Below are positions 15,453 through 23,106 of a stretch of 64,000 bases of DNA, in pieces (positions within the stretch are counted from its first letter, which is position 1; every line of letters starts with the position of its first letter). Origin of the DNA: Ciceribacter ferrooxidans (GTDB lineage: Bacteria > Pseudomonadota > Alphaproteobacteria > Rhizobiales > Rhizobiaceae). Made by a program: the position numbers and the translations under genes. The notes under the pieces were generated by a model. It worked only from the letters and a program-made list of their open reading frames with translations, was not told the origin of the DNA and searched no databases. The stretch covers positions 434,001-498,000 of the forward strand of contig NZ_SDVB01000253.1 in NCBI RefSeq assembly GCF_004137355.1, given 5' to 3'.

Positions 15453-17447
15453 TCAAGCCTGGCCACCTTCAGGCGTGGCGCCGGGGTGGTCGACCGCGGC
15501 CGTAGCCGTCGCTGGGTTCGTCGCCGGCACCGTAACCGGGCGCGGCTCGTGCGGCGTCTTGTTCCAGAAGAAGGGCTTCGCCTTCAGCTCGAAGGCCGCG
15601 CGCCAGGCGGCATAGGAAACCATCATCCAGTAAACAGGTATGGCGAGCCAGCGCCAGCCGAGAAGGCGTCGCTCATACTCGATCATGGCGGAGACACCGA
15701 GCCCGAGAAAGACGGTGTAACTGCCGAAGATGTTCATCGCGTCGACGCTGAAGAGCAGGTTCTTCAGAGGATGGATGCTCTCGGCAGGGCTTTGGAGCAT
15801 CGCTGCGGCCGAAGCGATGACGAAGACGAGGATGGCGGGGTGCCCAAGTGAGGAAATGAGCATGCCGCCGATCAGCAACTGGAAGACGATGAAGGCGCCG
15901 GTCCCCATCTCCCGGCGGGCCCGTCCCGGATCACGCATCACAACCAGCCAGGTCTGGAGCCAACCCTTGAACCAGCGCGTTCTTTGCCCGACCCAGACAG
16001 GTGCCTTGATCGGCGCGTCTTCGAACGTGTGCCGACGGATCGTCTCGGAGCGATAGCCGAGCCGATAGAGACGCATGCCGAGGTCGGCGTCTTCGGTTAC
16101 ATTGTAAGGATCCCACCCACCGGCGGCGCGTAGCGCGGCTGTCCTGAAATGGTTGGAAGTGCCGCCGAGCGGCAACGGCATGCGATAGCGGGCAAGCAGC
16201 GGCAGAAGCGCGCGGAAGAGTGCCGCGTATTCGAGCGCGAATACCGTGCTGATACAGGACTCACGCATGTTGGTAATGATAAGCGGCGCCTGCAGGCAGG
16301 CAACCTCGGGAGCCGCCGTCCGAAAGCGGGCGTGGGCTTCCTTCAACTGACCCGGATGCGGCCGATCTTCGGCGTCGTAAATTGCGAGATAGTCGCCGCG
16401 CGCACCGGCGAGTGCATAGAGGAGCGCCTTGGGCTTGGTGCGCGGTCCGCCCGGCGGTACGGCGATGATCTCCATATGCGGTCCGGGCCGCAGCCTGCGG
16501 ATTGCCTCGATGGTATCATGGTCGTCGGCCTCGCAGACGAGCTTGACGTCGAGCCGGGACCGTGGCCAGTCGAGCCGCTCCAGCGCCGCGATCAGTTGGG
16601 CCGCGACCGGCGCCTCGCGGTAGAGTGCCACCAGCACCGAATAGACCGGCAGCGGGTCGTCGGCGATCAGCATCTCCGGCAGTATCTCGCGACGGCGAGG
16701 GCGGAAGAGTGCCCCGAGCCGCAAGATCATCGCTGCGAAATAGAGCGAGGACAGCAGCACATGGAGTGTCAGCGCGACCGGCCCGGAGGCGAGCAGCAGC
16801 GCGGCCGCGCTGCCGGTCAGGAGTGTGCCCGCGACGAAACCCTGTCGACCGGTCATGACGATGCGCGCCGAGTGCTGCGGGTTTTCGTCGAACAGGGCGT
16901 TGGAGACGGAGGCAACCCGGCGTGTTGCACCTGCCTGCCATACCGCCCGGCGGAGAGAGGAAGTCGATGCGACCGCCAGCGCGGCCTTGAGCGTCGGATG
17001 GCGAACAAGCCGTTCGGCAAGATCGGCAAGATAGCGCGCTTCCGGGACTATGGCGGTCAATGGTGCCTTGTCCGGAGCGTGCAGGCGCAGGATGGTCGGA
17101 CGTTGCAGGAGCACATCCAGCGCCGCTCGATCCATGATCTGGTCGGGCGGAATCTCCTCCATGAAGGGCAGGCCGAGCAAGCGCGCCATCGCCGCATAGT
17201 ACACCTGCTCGTCGACGCTACCGTCGGCCAGTAGTTCCTGTTCGATGGTACTTCCGTTTGCGCGCGCCCGGCGCGCCAGGTTGTTGATGAAGGGTTTGGA
17301 GAAGCCGAGTTGGCGCAACGCCAGCGCCTCCGCCTGAAATGCATGGGAAAAGCCTGCGCCGGCAGCGGTTTTGCCGCCGTCGGAACGCGCAGTCGCCACC
17401 TGCCAGGCGGCGCCGTTCGGCTCCCCTCGGTATTCCCCGGCTTCCAT
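15453..17447 (-). CDS. Membrane glycosyltransferase family 2 with MshEN-like N-terminal domain
   Basis: A 664-residue inner-membrane enzyme. Residues about 40-150 resemble the N-terminal domain of type II secretion ATPases (LGFSKPFINNLARRARANG..LLGLPF). Two hydrophobic helices follow (about 205-245). The catalytic GT2 part carries CEADD (305-309), DAEDRP (358-363), TEDADLG (451-457) and QRTRW (488-492), the D, DxD, TED and QxxRW motifs of processive synthases such as cellulose or hyaluronan synthases. More helices close the protein. It probably makes a surface glycan; the product is not known. It runs divergent from the binding protein gene. Confidence 0.8.
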   Translation of the reverse strand: MEAGEYRGEPNGAAWQVATARSDGGKTAAGAGFSHAFQAEALALRQLGFSKPFINNLARRARANGSTIEQELLADGSVDEQVYYAAMARLLGLPFMEEIPPDQIMDRAALDVLLQRPTILRLHAPDKAPLTAIVPEARYLADLAERLVRHPTLKAALAVASTSSLRRAVWQAGATRRVASVSNALFDENPQHSARIVMTGRQGFVAGTLLTGSAAALLLASGPVALTLHVLLSSLYFAAMILRLGALFRPRRREILPEMLIADDPLPVYSVLVALYREAPVAAQLIAALERLDWPRSRLDVKLVCEADDHDTIEAIRRLRPGPHMEIIAVPPGGPRTKPKALLYALAGARGDYLAIYDAEDRPHPGQLKEAHARFRTAAPEVACLQAPLIITNMRESCISTVFALEYAALFRALLPLLARYRMPLPLGGTSNHFRTAALRAAGGWDPYNVTEDADLGMRLYRLGYRSETIRRHTFEDAPIKAPVWVGQRTRWFKGWLQTWLVVMRDPGRARREMGTGAFIVFQLLIGGMLISSLGHPAILVFVIASAAAMLQSPAESIHPLKNLLFSVDAMNIFGSYTVFLGLGVSAMIEYERRLLGWRWLAIPVYWMMVSYAAWRAAFELKAKPFFWNKTPHEPRPVTVPATNPATATAAVDHPGATPEGGQA

Positions 17448-17504
17448 GCTTCTGATAAACCGTCATCGATCGATGACGCCCCAGCCTATCCCGGATGGAT
17501 CATA

Positions 17505-18380
17505 ATGGCACACGCAAAAGTTTCATCCCTGAATTTGGAGGGTGTGCTCGCATTCCTTGTGTACGGTTGCATCATGCTATCCCCGGCGGTTGCCCCAGCG
17601 CCTGCGTCGGCACAGCAGCTTCCAGTACTTTTCGATGCGAACGAACGGCTGCCGCGCCCCGACTTGTCGACGCTGCTGCGTCTGCGCTTCCTGACCACGA
17701 CGGACTTTCCACCGTTCAACTTTGCTGACCAGACGGGGCGCCTTGCCGGCTTCCACGTAGAGCTCGCCCGTGAGATTTGCGCTGAACTCGACATCGAAGC
17801 CAAATGCCAGATTCAGGCGATGCCGTATGCCGATCTGGAGAAGGCTCTCTCGGAAGGACAGGGGGAGGCGGTCATTGCAGGTGTCGGGGTCACGACGGAG
17901 CTCCGGCGTCGCTTCTCATTTTCTCGCCCCTTCATGCAGTTGCCTGCGCGGTTCGTTCGTAACGCCGGCGTCGATATCCCCGGTGGAGAGGTTGCAGGTC
18001 TGGCCGGTCGCCCCGTCGGCGTGGTGACGGGCACGGCCCATGAGGCCATGCTGAAGGCCTTCTTCCCCGATATCCGCGCAACCGGCTTTACCGATCGCGG
18101 CGCGATGCTGCAGGCGCTGAAGGAAAAGAAAGTAGACGCAGTCTTCGCCGATGCGCTGCAGCTGTCTTTCTGGACGGCGGGCGAGGCTTCCGGCCATTGT
18201 TGCACGATGATGGACGGAGCCTACGTCTCGGAAAAATTCCTCGGCGAGGGGCTGACGATCATGCTGCGGCAGGACGAGGAGGTACTAACCGCGGCCATCG
18301 ATAGCGCGCTTGCCGCGATTTCACGCGACGGAAGGTTGCAGGAAATCTATCTGCGCTATTTCCCCAACAGCCTCTACTGA
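17505..18380 (+). CDS. Periplasmic substrate-binding protein, family 3
   Basis: A 291-residue protein starting at ATG 17505. A signal peptide ends near residue 36 (APASAQQ). The rest is a family 3 solute-binding fold: LRFLTTTDFPPFNFADQTGRLAGF..ELAREICAEL, and the second lobe VGVVTGTAHEAML, ending LQEIYLRYFP. Such proteins bind amino acids or related small molecules. No permease or ATPase gene is next to it, so it may serve a transporter elsewhere or a sensor. The promoter is probably shared with the divergent glycosyltransferase. Confidence 0.8.
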   Translation: MAHAKVSSLNLEGVLAFLVYGCIMLSPAVAPAPASAQQLPVLFDANERLPRPDLSTLLRLRFLTTTDFPPFNFADQTGRLAGFHVELAREICAELDIEAKCQIQAMPYADLEKALSEGQGEAVIAGVGVTTELRRRFSFSRPFMQLPARFVRNAGVDIPGGEVAGLAGRPVGVVTGTAHEAMLKAFFPDIRATGFTDRGAMLQALKEKKVDAVFADALQLSFWTAGEASGHCCTMMDGAYVSEKFLGEGLTIMLRQDEEVLTAAIDSALAAISRDGRLQEIYLRYFPNSLY

Positions 18381-18396
18381 CGGCGGCAGTGGCCCC

Positions 18397-18810
18397 TCAG
18401 GCGGGACGATAGCGAGCGATGGCGCTATGCTCGATCGCCGCGCAGGTGAGCTTGTCCAGCTTCAGCCGGTCACGCAGCAACTGCAGCAGCCGGATTTCCT
18501 CCGGGCGGATGCAAAGGTCGACTGCGGTGATTTCCACGGCGAGTGCATAGGCGGTATCGTAACTGCGCGGCGGAATGGCATCACGGACGACTTCCAGCGC
18601 GATATCCAGCCCTTCCGGTCCGGCGAGGATATCGGCGCAACGCTGCGACACCTCGATCAGCCGTTCCTTGTCGAAACCCTTGAAGATCGGCAGCACGTCG
18701 ATCAACTGACCGATACGACCGAGCTCCTTGTCGTTCATCGCGTTGTCGACGGCGGAGGCCATTACCATGACGAAAATCAGGGCTTCCTGGGTGGTCAGGC
18801 GCTTGCTCAT
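18397..18810 (-). CDS. TerB-like protein
   Basis: A 137-residue, all-helical soluble protein of the TerB family: it starts with TTQEALIFVMVMASAVDNAMNDKE, where Asp and Glu at the helix ends match the possible metal-binding site, and has RPEEIRLLQLLRDRL near the end. TerB proteins are named after tellurite resistance, but single TerB genes in alphaproteobacteria have no proven role. No other ter gene is next to it. Confidence 0.75.
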   Translation of the reverse strand: MSKRLTTQEALIFVMVMASAVDNAMNDKELGRIGQLIDVLPIFKGFDKERLIEVSQRCADILAGPEGLDIALEVVRDAIPPRSYDTAYALAVEITAVDLCIRPEEIRLLQLLRDRLKLDKLTCAAIEHSAIARYRPA

Positions 18811-18864
18811 GTGCGGAAGAAACCTCGTTGTTTTTCCGTAGAGTAGGCGTGGCGTGACGGTGTT

Positions 18865-19539
18865 TCAAGGCTGACCGTTCAGGCTCTCGCGCGGATCGTC
18901 GCCGAAAATGCCTCGCTGCTCCCGGCGCGCGATGGATGTCAGCTCTGAAAGGACCGATCCGTTCGCGGCTTCCGCCCACCCATTGCTCACGAGCCAGGTG
19001 CCGATATCCGTCCCGCCGACACGGCAGACGGTCACCAGTGTGTCCTGTCGGTTGACCGCATTGTGGTCGCAGGCAACCGTTCGGTTGCGGATCAGCAGGC
19101 GTTGCTGCGTGCGAGCCACCACACCGCAGGGCCAGGGGGGACCACTTCTGGAGGGACACCGGCGCCCGACCTCGGTCGGCGTGACGCCGGCGAGTCTGAC
19201 CCGGCGACCACGTGCCGCGAGCATGCCTGCAGCACCCGTCCAGGGGCGCTGCAAAAGGATGACTTCCACCTCTTTTTCATCCTTCGCGCCGAGAGGCGGT
19301 CGGGGCGCGATGCGTTCCAGCGTCTCGCCGGGTCCTTCGATCGGAGAGGCGAATGCTCCGGGATTGATCGCACGCACGCGGCGGCTCTCGAAGGCAGGCG
19401 GAGTCTTCTCTGGCGGGGCGATAGTGATCTCCGCCTTCGCGGCAGGCGGGACGGGTCGCAGATGGGCGCCGGCAATCACCAGGGCCGAACCCCAGGCAAG
19501 GATCACGATACCACTTGCAATCACCGCCGCACGACGCAT
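18865..19539 (-). CDS. Staphylococcal nuclease-like protein, probably inactive
   Basis: A 224-residue protein with an N-terminal membrane helix (VIASGIVILAWGSALVIAGAH) and a thermonuclease-like domain from about residue 90: RRVRLAGVTPTE, VACD, CRVGGTDIGTWLVSNGWAEA, then the closing AR..RGIFG. Compared with the family, the D of LxGIDAPE is Thr and the second Arg (in DRYGR) is lost (NRQDT). The catalytic set is therefore broken, so it may be a membrane-bound non-enzymatic member. The end codes for a short cytoplasmic or periplasmic tail. Confidence 0.65.
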   Translation of the reverse strand: MRRAAVIASGIVILAWGSALVIAGAHLRPVPPAAKAEITIAPPEKTPPAFESRRVRAINPGAFASPIEGPGETLERIAPRPPLGAKDEKEVEVILLQRPWTGAAGMLAARGRRVRLAGVTPTEVGRRCPSRSGPPWPCGVVARTQQRLLIRNRTVACDHNAVNRQDTLVTVCRVGGTDIGTWLVSNGWAEAANGSVLSELTSIARREQRGIFGDDPRESLNGQP

Positions 19540-19552
19540 GCCCGAGACATTC

Positions 19553-20218
19553 TCACTGGCTCGCCCAGATGATCCGGGCGATCCATTCGAGGTCGCCCAT
19601 GTCGAAGCTGCGATTGGGGTGTTCGGGATTGAGCGAAAGAAGTTCGATCGATTTTGCCGTCTGGCGCGCGAGCACCTTGGCCATCACCTCGCCCTCGCGG
19701 GTCTTCACCACGACGCGGTCACCCCGGCGCACCTGAGCGCCCGGTTCGACGATCAGCACGTCGCCGTCCCGGTAGAGCGGCAGCATGCTGTCTCCCTGGA
19801 TTTCCAGGGCATACACGCCCGCTTTGCGATCCGGTGACGCCGGGAACTCGACAAGGTCCCAGCCCTGGCCCGCCGGAAAGCCGCCGTCGTCGAAAAAGCC
19901 GCCGGCCCCGGCCTGCGCAAAGCCGATCAGTGGAATAGCGCCGGGCGTCGCCGGCAGTGCGCCCTGAACCACGCTCACCCGCCCGTCGTTCGGCTGCATG
20001 TAGCTCATGAACTGGTCGATGCTTGCTCCGGTCGCCTCGAGCACCTTGGCGATGGATTCGGTCGACGGCCAGCGCATGCGCCCGTCGGCGGCGACACGCT
20101 TCGATTTGTTGAAAGAGGTGGGGTCGAGACCCGCCCGTCTGGCAAGGCCGGAGGGCGTCAGTTGATTGCGCTCCGCCAGCTTGTCGATCGCGCTCCAGAT
20201 ACTGTCATGCGATAGCAT
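19553..20218 (-). CDS. HTH regulator with S24 peptidase domain (CI/LexA-like)
   Basis: A 221-residue protein. Residues 1-75 form a helix-turn-helix (LTPSGLARRAGLDPTSFNKSKR). The C-terminal part is a LexA/CI-like peptidase: GDSMLPLYRDGDVL with Ser144 and VMAKVL with Lys181 as the likely catalytic pair. It resembles a phage repressor but lies 5 kb outside the prophage boundary and belongs to a type widely found in rhizobial chromosomes, so it is probably a host regulator. Targets unknown. An inverted repeat lies 93 bases upstream. Confidence 0.78.
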   Translation of the reverse strand: MLSHDSIWSAIDKLAERNQLTPSGLARRAGLDPTSFNKSKRVAADGRMRWPSTESIAKVLEATGASIDQFMSYMQPNDGRVSVVQGALPATPGAIPLIGFAQAGAGGFFDDGGFPAGQGWDLVEFPASPDRKAGVYALEIQGDSMLPLYRDGDVLIVEPGAQVRRGDRVVVKTREGEVMAKVLARQTAKSIELLSLNPEHPNRSFDMGDLEWIARIIWASQ

Positions 20219-20310
20219 CGTCGCTCATGCTCCAGGGAAACAACGGGCAGAGACGGGCCTTCCGCTCGGCACGGATTTTATTCAAGCTGATCGCCGGAGT
20301 AAAGAGTAAA

Positions 20311-20328
20311 AGAGGAATAAAATCCTCT
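20311..20328. repeat. Inverted repeat AGAGGA-N6-TCCTCT between the S24 and NarL-type regulator genes
   Basis: Six-base arms around an ATAAAA loop. Read leftward (after the response regulator gene ends at 20380) it forms a hairpin followed by TTTTAC, so it could be its terminator. It also lies upstream of the S24 regulator start and might be an operator. I cannot choose between the two. Confidence 0.4.
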
Positions 20329-20379
20329 CTTGCGGCTACGATCCTGGCGAATATGTGCCGGACGTATAGATTCCGCGTG

Positions 20380-21024
20380 TCAGGCGACCATGGCCATGTT
20401 GATCTTGCCGAGCTGGATCACGGCCTGCGTGCGGCTGTCGACCTTGAGCTTCAGCAGGATCGCCGAAACATGAGCCTTGATCGTCGCTTCCGAAACGCCG
20501 AGTTCGTAGGCGATCTGCTTGTTGAGCAGGCCTTCGGCGAGCATGCCGAGCACGCGGCTCTGTTGCGGCGTCAGCGTCCGCAGCCGGGCGATGAGATCGG
20601 CGACCTCCGGATCCTCCTGCCCACCCTCATAGAAGGCCGGCGTCCAGATATCGCCTCTGAGGACAGTCTGTATGGCGGTGCGGATGTCGTCGATGCCCGA
20701 CGACTTGGAGATGAACCCGGAAGCTCCGAGTTCCAGGGACCGGCGGATGGTCGTCTGGTCGTCGCTCGCCGACACGATGACGATCGGCAGATTGGCGAAT
20801 TCGGCCCTGAGCGCCATCAGTCCGGAAAAACCGCTGACACCCGGCATTGCGAGGTCGAGCAGTAGAAGATCGGCGTCCGGATGCTGCGACGCGGTCTTGC
20901 GCGCCGCCTCAAAATCACCCGCCTCGATGACCGTCTTCTTCCCTTCCATGCCGTCGACGGCCTGTCGAAGGGCTCCCCGGAAAAGCGGATGATCGTCTGC
21001 GATGATGATGGTGAGTGCTGTCAT
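20380..21024 (-). CDS. NarL/FixJ-type response regulator
   Basis: A 214-residue regulator. Receiver domain: ADDH at residues 9-12, phosphoacceptor Asp57 in LLLLDLAMPG, Ser/Thr in IVSAS and Lys in FISKSSG. The C-terminal LuxR-type helix-turn-helix spans about 145-205 (LTPQQSRVLGMLAEGLLNKQIAYELGVSEATIKAHVS). I start it at ATG 21024, with GGGAGGGAG upstream. No kinase gene is nearby; the big hybrid kinase at 54-57.7 kb belongs to a group often paired with NarL-type regulators, but that link is only a guess. Confidence 0.85.
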   Translation of the reverse strand: MTALTIIIADDHPLFRGALRQAVDGMEGKKTVIEAGDFEAARKTASQHPDADLLLLDLAMPGVSGFSGLMALRAEFANLPIVIVSASDDQTTIRRSLELGASGFISKSSGIDDIRTAIQTVLRGDIWTPAFYEGGQEDPEVADLIARLRTLTPQQSRVLGMLAEGLLNKQIAYELGVSEATIKAHVSAILLKLKVDSRTQAVIQLGKINMAMVA

Positions 21025-21121
21025 GTGCTCGCTCCCTCCCAAGAGCGCCCGGCCCGGTACGCCTGCAGGGCGGTCATTTGTCTTTTAGCGACACCTGACA
21101 ATATATACAATAGTCTAGTGT

Positions 21122-21556
21122 CTAGGTGCGATCGGGCGCCGGCCCGGTCTTTTCTTCCTTGCTCTTGAACTCCTCGACCAGGCCGAAGAAGCTGCGCATG
21201 AAGCGCTCCATGATGCCGATCGATCGTTCGACTTCCTCGTCGGACGGCAGATCTTCTCGCTGGCGTCCGGCAAGCGGCTGGCCGGCAGCAACGGCTGCTT
21301 CAAGCGCAGCTACGCGCTTTTCCAGCCGGCCGAGGTCCTCCTCGTAGGCCGCGCGTTCATCGGCCGCCATACGGCAGACCAGCGCGCCGTCCTGTTCGCG
21401 ACACAGCGTCATGGCACCTGTCCGCGTATCCAGCCGCACGAAGGCGTCCCCGGATCTTTCAAGCCGGAAGCGCCCGTCCACCGGCTCCTCGGCGCTCGCA
21501 ACCAGCGGTCCGGTCATGCAGAGCAGGATCGCTGGCAAGAGAAGCTGGAATTTCAT
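21122..21556 (-). CDS. Secreted protein of unknown function with coiled coil
   Basis: A 144-residue protein. I start it at ATG 21556 with GGAGA just upstream. A signal peptide (residues 1-22, ending VASAEE) is followed by a short beta-rich stretch (GRFRLERSGDAFVRLDTRTGAMTLC) with two Cys in LCREQDGALVC, then a heptad-rich helix (LGRLEKRVAALEAAVA) and a charged tail. The beta part with WxLD-like TRTGAM resembles a small domain seen in many rhizobial periplasmic proteins. No function can be named. Confidence 0.6.
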   Translation of the reverse strand: MKFQLLLPAILLCMTGPLVASAEEPVDGRFRLERSGDAFVRLDTRTGAMTLCREQDGALVCRMAADERAAYEEDLGRLEKRVAALEAAVAAGQPLAGRQREDLPSDEEVERSIGIMERFMRSFFGLVEEFKSKEEKTGPAPDRT

Positions 21557-21673
21557 GGTCTTTCTCCAAAAAAGCGTTGGCCTGCACCCATTCCCGCCCC
21601 GTTGCCGTGGACAAAATGCACGGTTTGCGGCAAACCCTCCCTGCGCCGTCACCGGGCAGAAAAGGATGAGCTC

Positions 21674-22021
21674 TTGCATAGTCTCATATACAAGATAGTA
21701 CCGTGCGACTTGTGGCAAAAGGCGGAAGCCGACGGTATTTTCTCCGGTGCGGCGATTGACCTCAAGGACGGCTATATCCACTTCTCGACCGGCGCCCAGG
21801 TCCGCGAAACGGCCCGGCTGCACTTTGCCGGTGTCGAGGGTTTGCTGTTGGTCGCAGTCCCGGTCTCCACTCTCGGAGACCGGTTGAAGTTCGAGCCCTC
21901 GCGCGGCGGCGACCTCTTCCCGCATCTCTATGGCGAGCTGCCGGTTTCCGTGATCGCCTGGCAGAAGCCCCTGCCGCTCGGGCCGGACGGCTTCCACATC
22001 TTCCCGGAGCTCGGCTCATGA
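21674..22021 (+). CDS. DUF952 family protein
   Basis: A 115-residue protein with a probable TTG start at 21674: AAAGGATGAG lies just before it and the family normally begins with the IYKIVP motif a few residues in. It has LWQKAEADGIFSGAAIDLKDGYIHFSTGAQV and FPHLYGELPVSVI, the core of DUF952. The fold is related to glutathione S-transferase or ADP-ribosyltransferase-like proteins by prediction only. Its stop overlaps the pyrD start (ATGA), so the two are co-translated, an arrangement common in alphaproteobacteria. Confidence 0.78.
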   Translation: MHSLIYKIVPCDLWQKAEADGIFSGAAIDLKDGYIHFSTGAQVRETARLHFAGVEGLLLVAVPVSTLGDRLKFEPSRGGDLFPHLYGELPVSVIAWQKPLPLGPDGFHIFPELGS

Positions 22022-23106
22022 CCGGACCTTTCAAGACACTCGCCCGCCGCGGCCTTTTCCTGCTCGACGGCGAGACGGCGCACGGCCTTTCCATCGCGGC
22101 CCTGAAGACGGGGCTCGTCCCCGGTTGCCGCGTGCCCGCCGATACCCGTCTGACGCAGACGGTTGCGGGGATCGTCTTCCCCAATCCGCTCGGCCTCGCC
22201 GCCGGCTACGACAAGAACGCCGAAGTGCCGGATGCCATCCTTCGCCTCGGCTTCGGTTTCACGGAGGTCGGCACCGTCACGCCGAAGCCGCAGCCCGGCA
22301 ATCCGCGGCCGCGCATCTTCCGTCTGGAAAAGGACGAAGCGGTCATCAACCGTCTCGGTTTCAACAACGAGGGCCATGACGCCGCTTTCGCACGGCTCAG
22401 TGCGCGTCGTGCGGGCGGCATCGTCGGTGTCAACATCGGGGCCAACAAGGACAGCGCCGACCGCATCGAGGACTACGTCACCGGCATCCGCCGCTTCTAT
22501 ACCGTAGCGAGCTATTTCACCGTCAACATCTCCTCTCCGAATACGCCCGGACTGCGCGACCTGCAGGCCCGCGAGAGCCTGGCTGCTCTGCTGTCGGCCG
22601 TGCTTGCTGCCCGCGACGACGAGGCGGCGAGAACCGGCAAACGGCTCTCAGTCTTCCTGAAGATCGCGCCGGATCTCACCGAGGAGGGGATGGATGACAT
22701 CGCCGCCGAGGTGATGAGCCACAATCTCGACGGCCTCATCGTCTCGAACACGACCTTGTCGCGTGACGGCGTGAGCGATCCGCGTCTGGCCGCGGAGGCG
22801 GGCGGCCTCTCCGGCAAGCCGCTCTTTACGCGTTCGACGGCGGTGCTTGCCAGAATGCGTAAGCGCGTCGGTCCGGCCTTGCCGATCATCGGCGTCGGCG
22901 GGGTCTCCTCGGCGGAGACGGCGCTCGAGAAGGTGCGCGCGGGGGCCGATCTCGTGCAGCTCTATTCGTGCATGGTCTACGAAGGCCCGGGATTGCCGGG
23001 GCGGATCCTGCGCGGATTGCCGGCGCTGCTCGATCGCGAAGGCGTGGCGTCGATCCGTGACCTGCGCGACAGCGGCCTCGATCAATGGCTGTCAGTGAAG
23101 CTCTGA
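22018..23106 (+). CDS. pyrD: Dihydroorotate dehydrogenase (quinone), class 2
   Basis: A 362-residue membrane-associated enzyme for the fourth step of pyrimidine synthesis, oxidising dihydroorotate with FMN and passing electrons to quinone. Visible signs are FPNPLGLAAGYDKNAEVPD, the GFTEVGTVTPKPQPGNPRPR loop, INRLGFNNEG, VNISSPNTPGLRDLQ, LKIAPDLTEE and the phosphate-binding end IIGVGGVSSAETALEKVRAGADLVQLYS. Length and N-terminal helices match class 2. It overlaps the DUF952 gene by four bases and converges with the MATE gene, sharing 25 bases. Confidence 0.96.
   Translation: MTGPFKTLARRGLFLLDGETAHGLSIAALKTGLVPGCRVPADTRLTQTVAGIVFPNPLGLAAGYDKNAEVPDAILRLGFGFTEVGTVTPKPQPGNPRPRIFRLEKDEAVINRLGFNNEGHDAAFARLSARRAGGIVGVNIGANKDSADRIEDYVTGIRRFYTVASYFTVNISSPNTPGLRDLQARESLAALLSAVLAARDDEAARTGKRLSVFLKIAPDLTEEGMDDIAAEVMSHNLDGLIVSNTTLSRDGVSDPRLAAEAGGLSGKPLFTRSTAVLARMRKRVGPALPIIGVGGVSSAETALEKVRAGADLVQLYSCMVYEGPGLPGRILRGLPALLDREGVASIRDLRDSGLDQWLSVKL

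Noticed and set aside
18397-18810. TerB-like gene as part of a tellurite resistance operon with the DUF475/TerC-like gene
   Set aside because: The two lie 45 kb apart, each among unrelated genes; no ter cluster is present.
19553-20218. S24 repressor-like gene as the prophage repressor
   Set aside because: It lies more than 5 kb beyond the tRNA-derived right border of the prophage and among host genes, so it is not part of this prophage.
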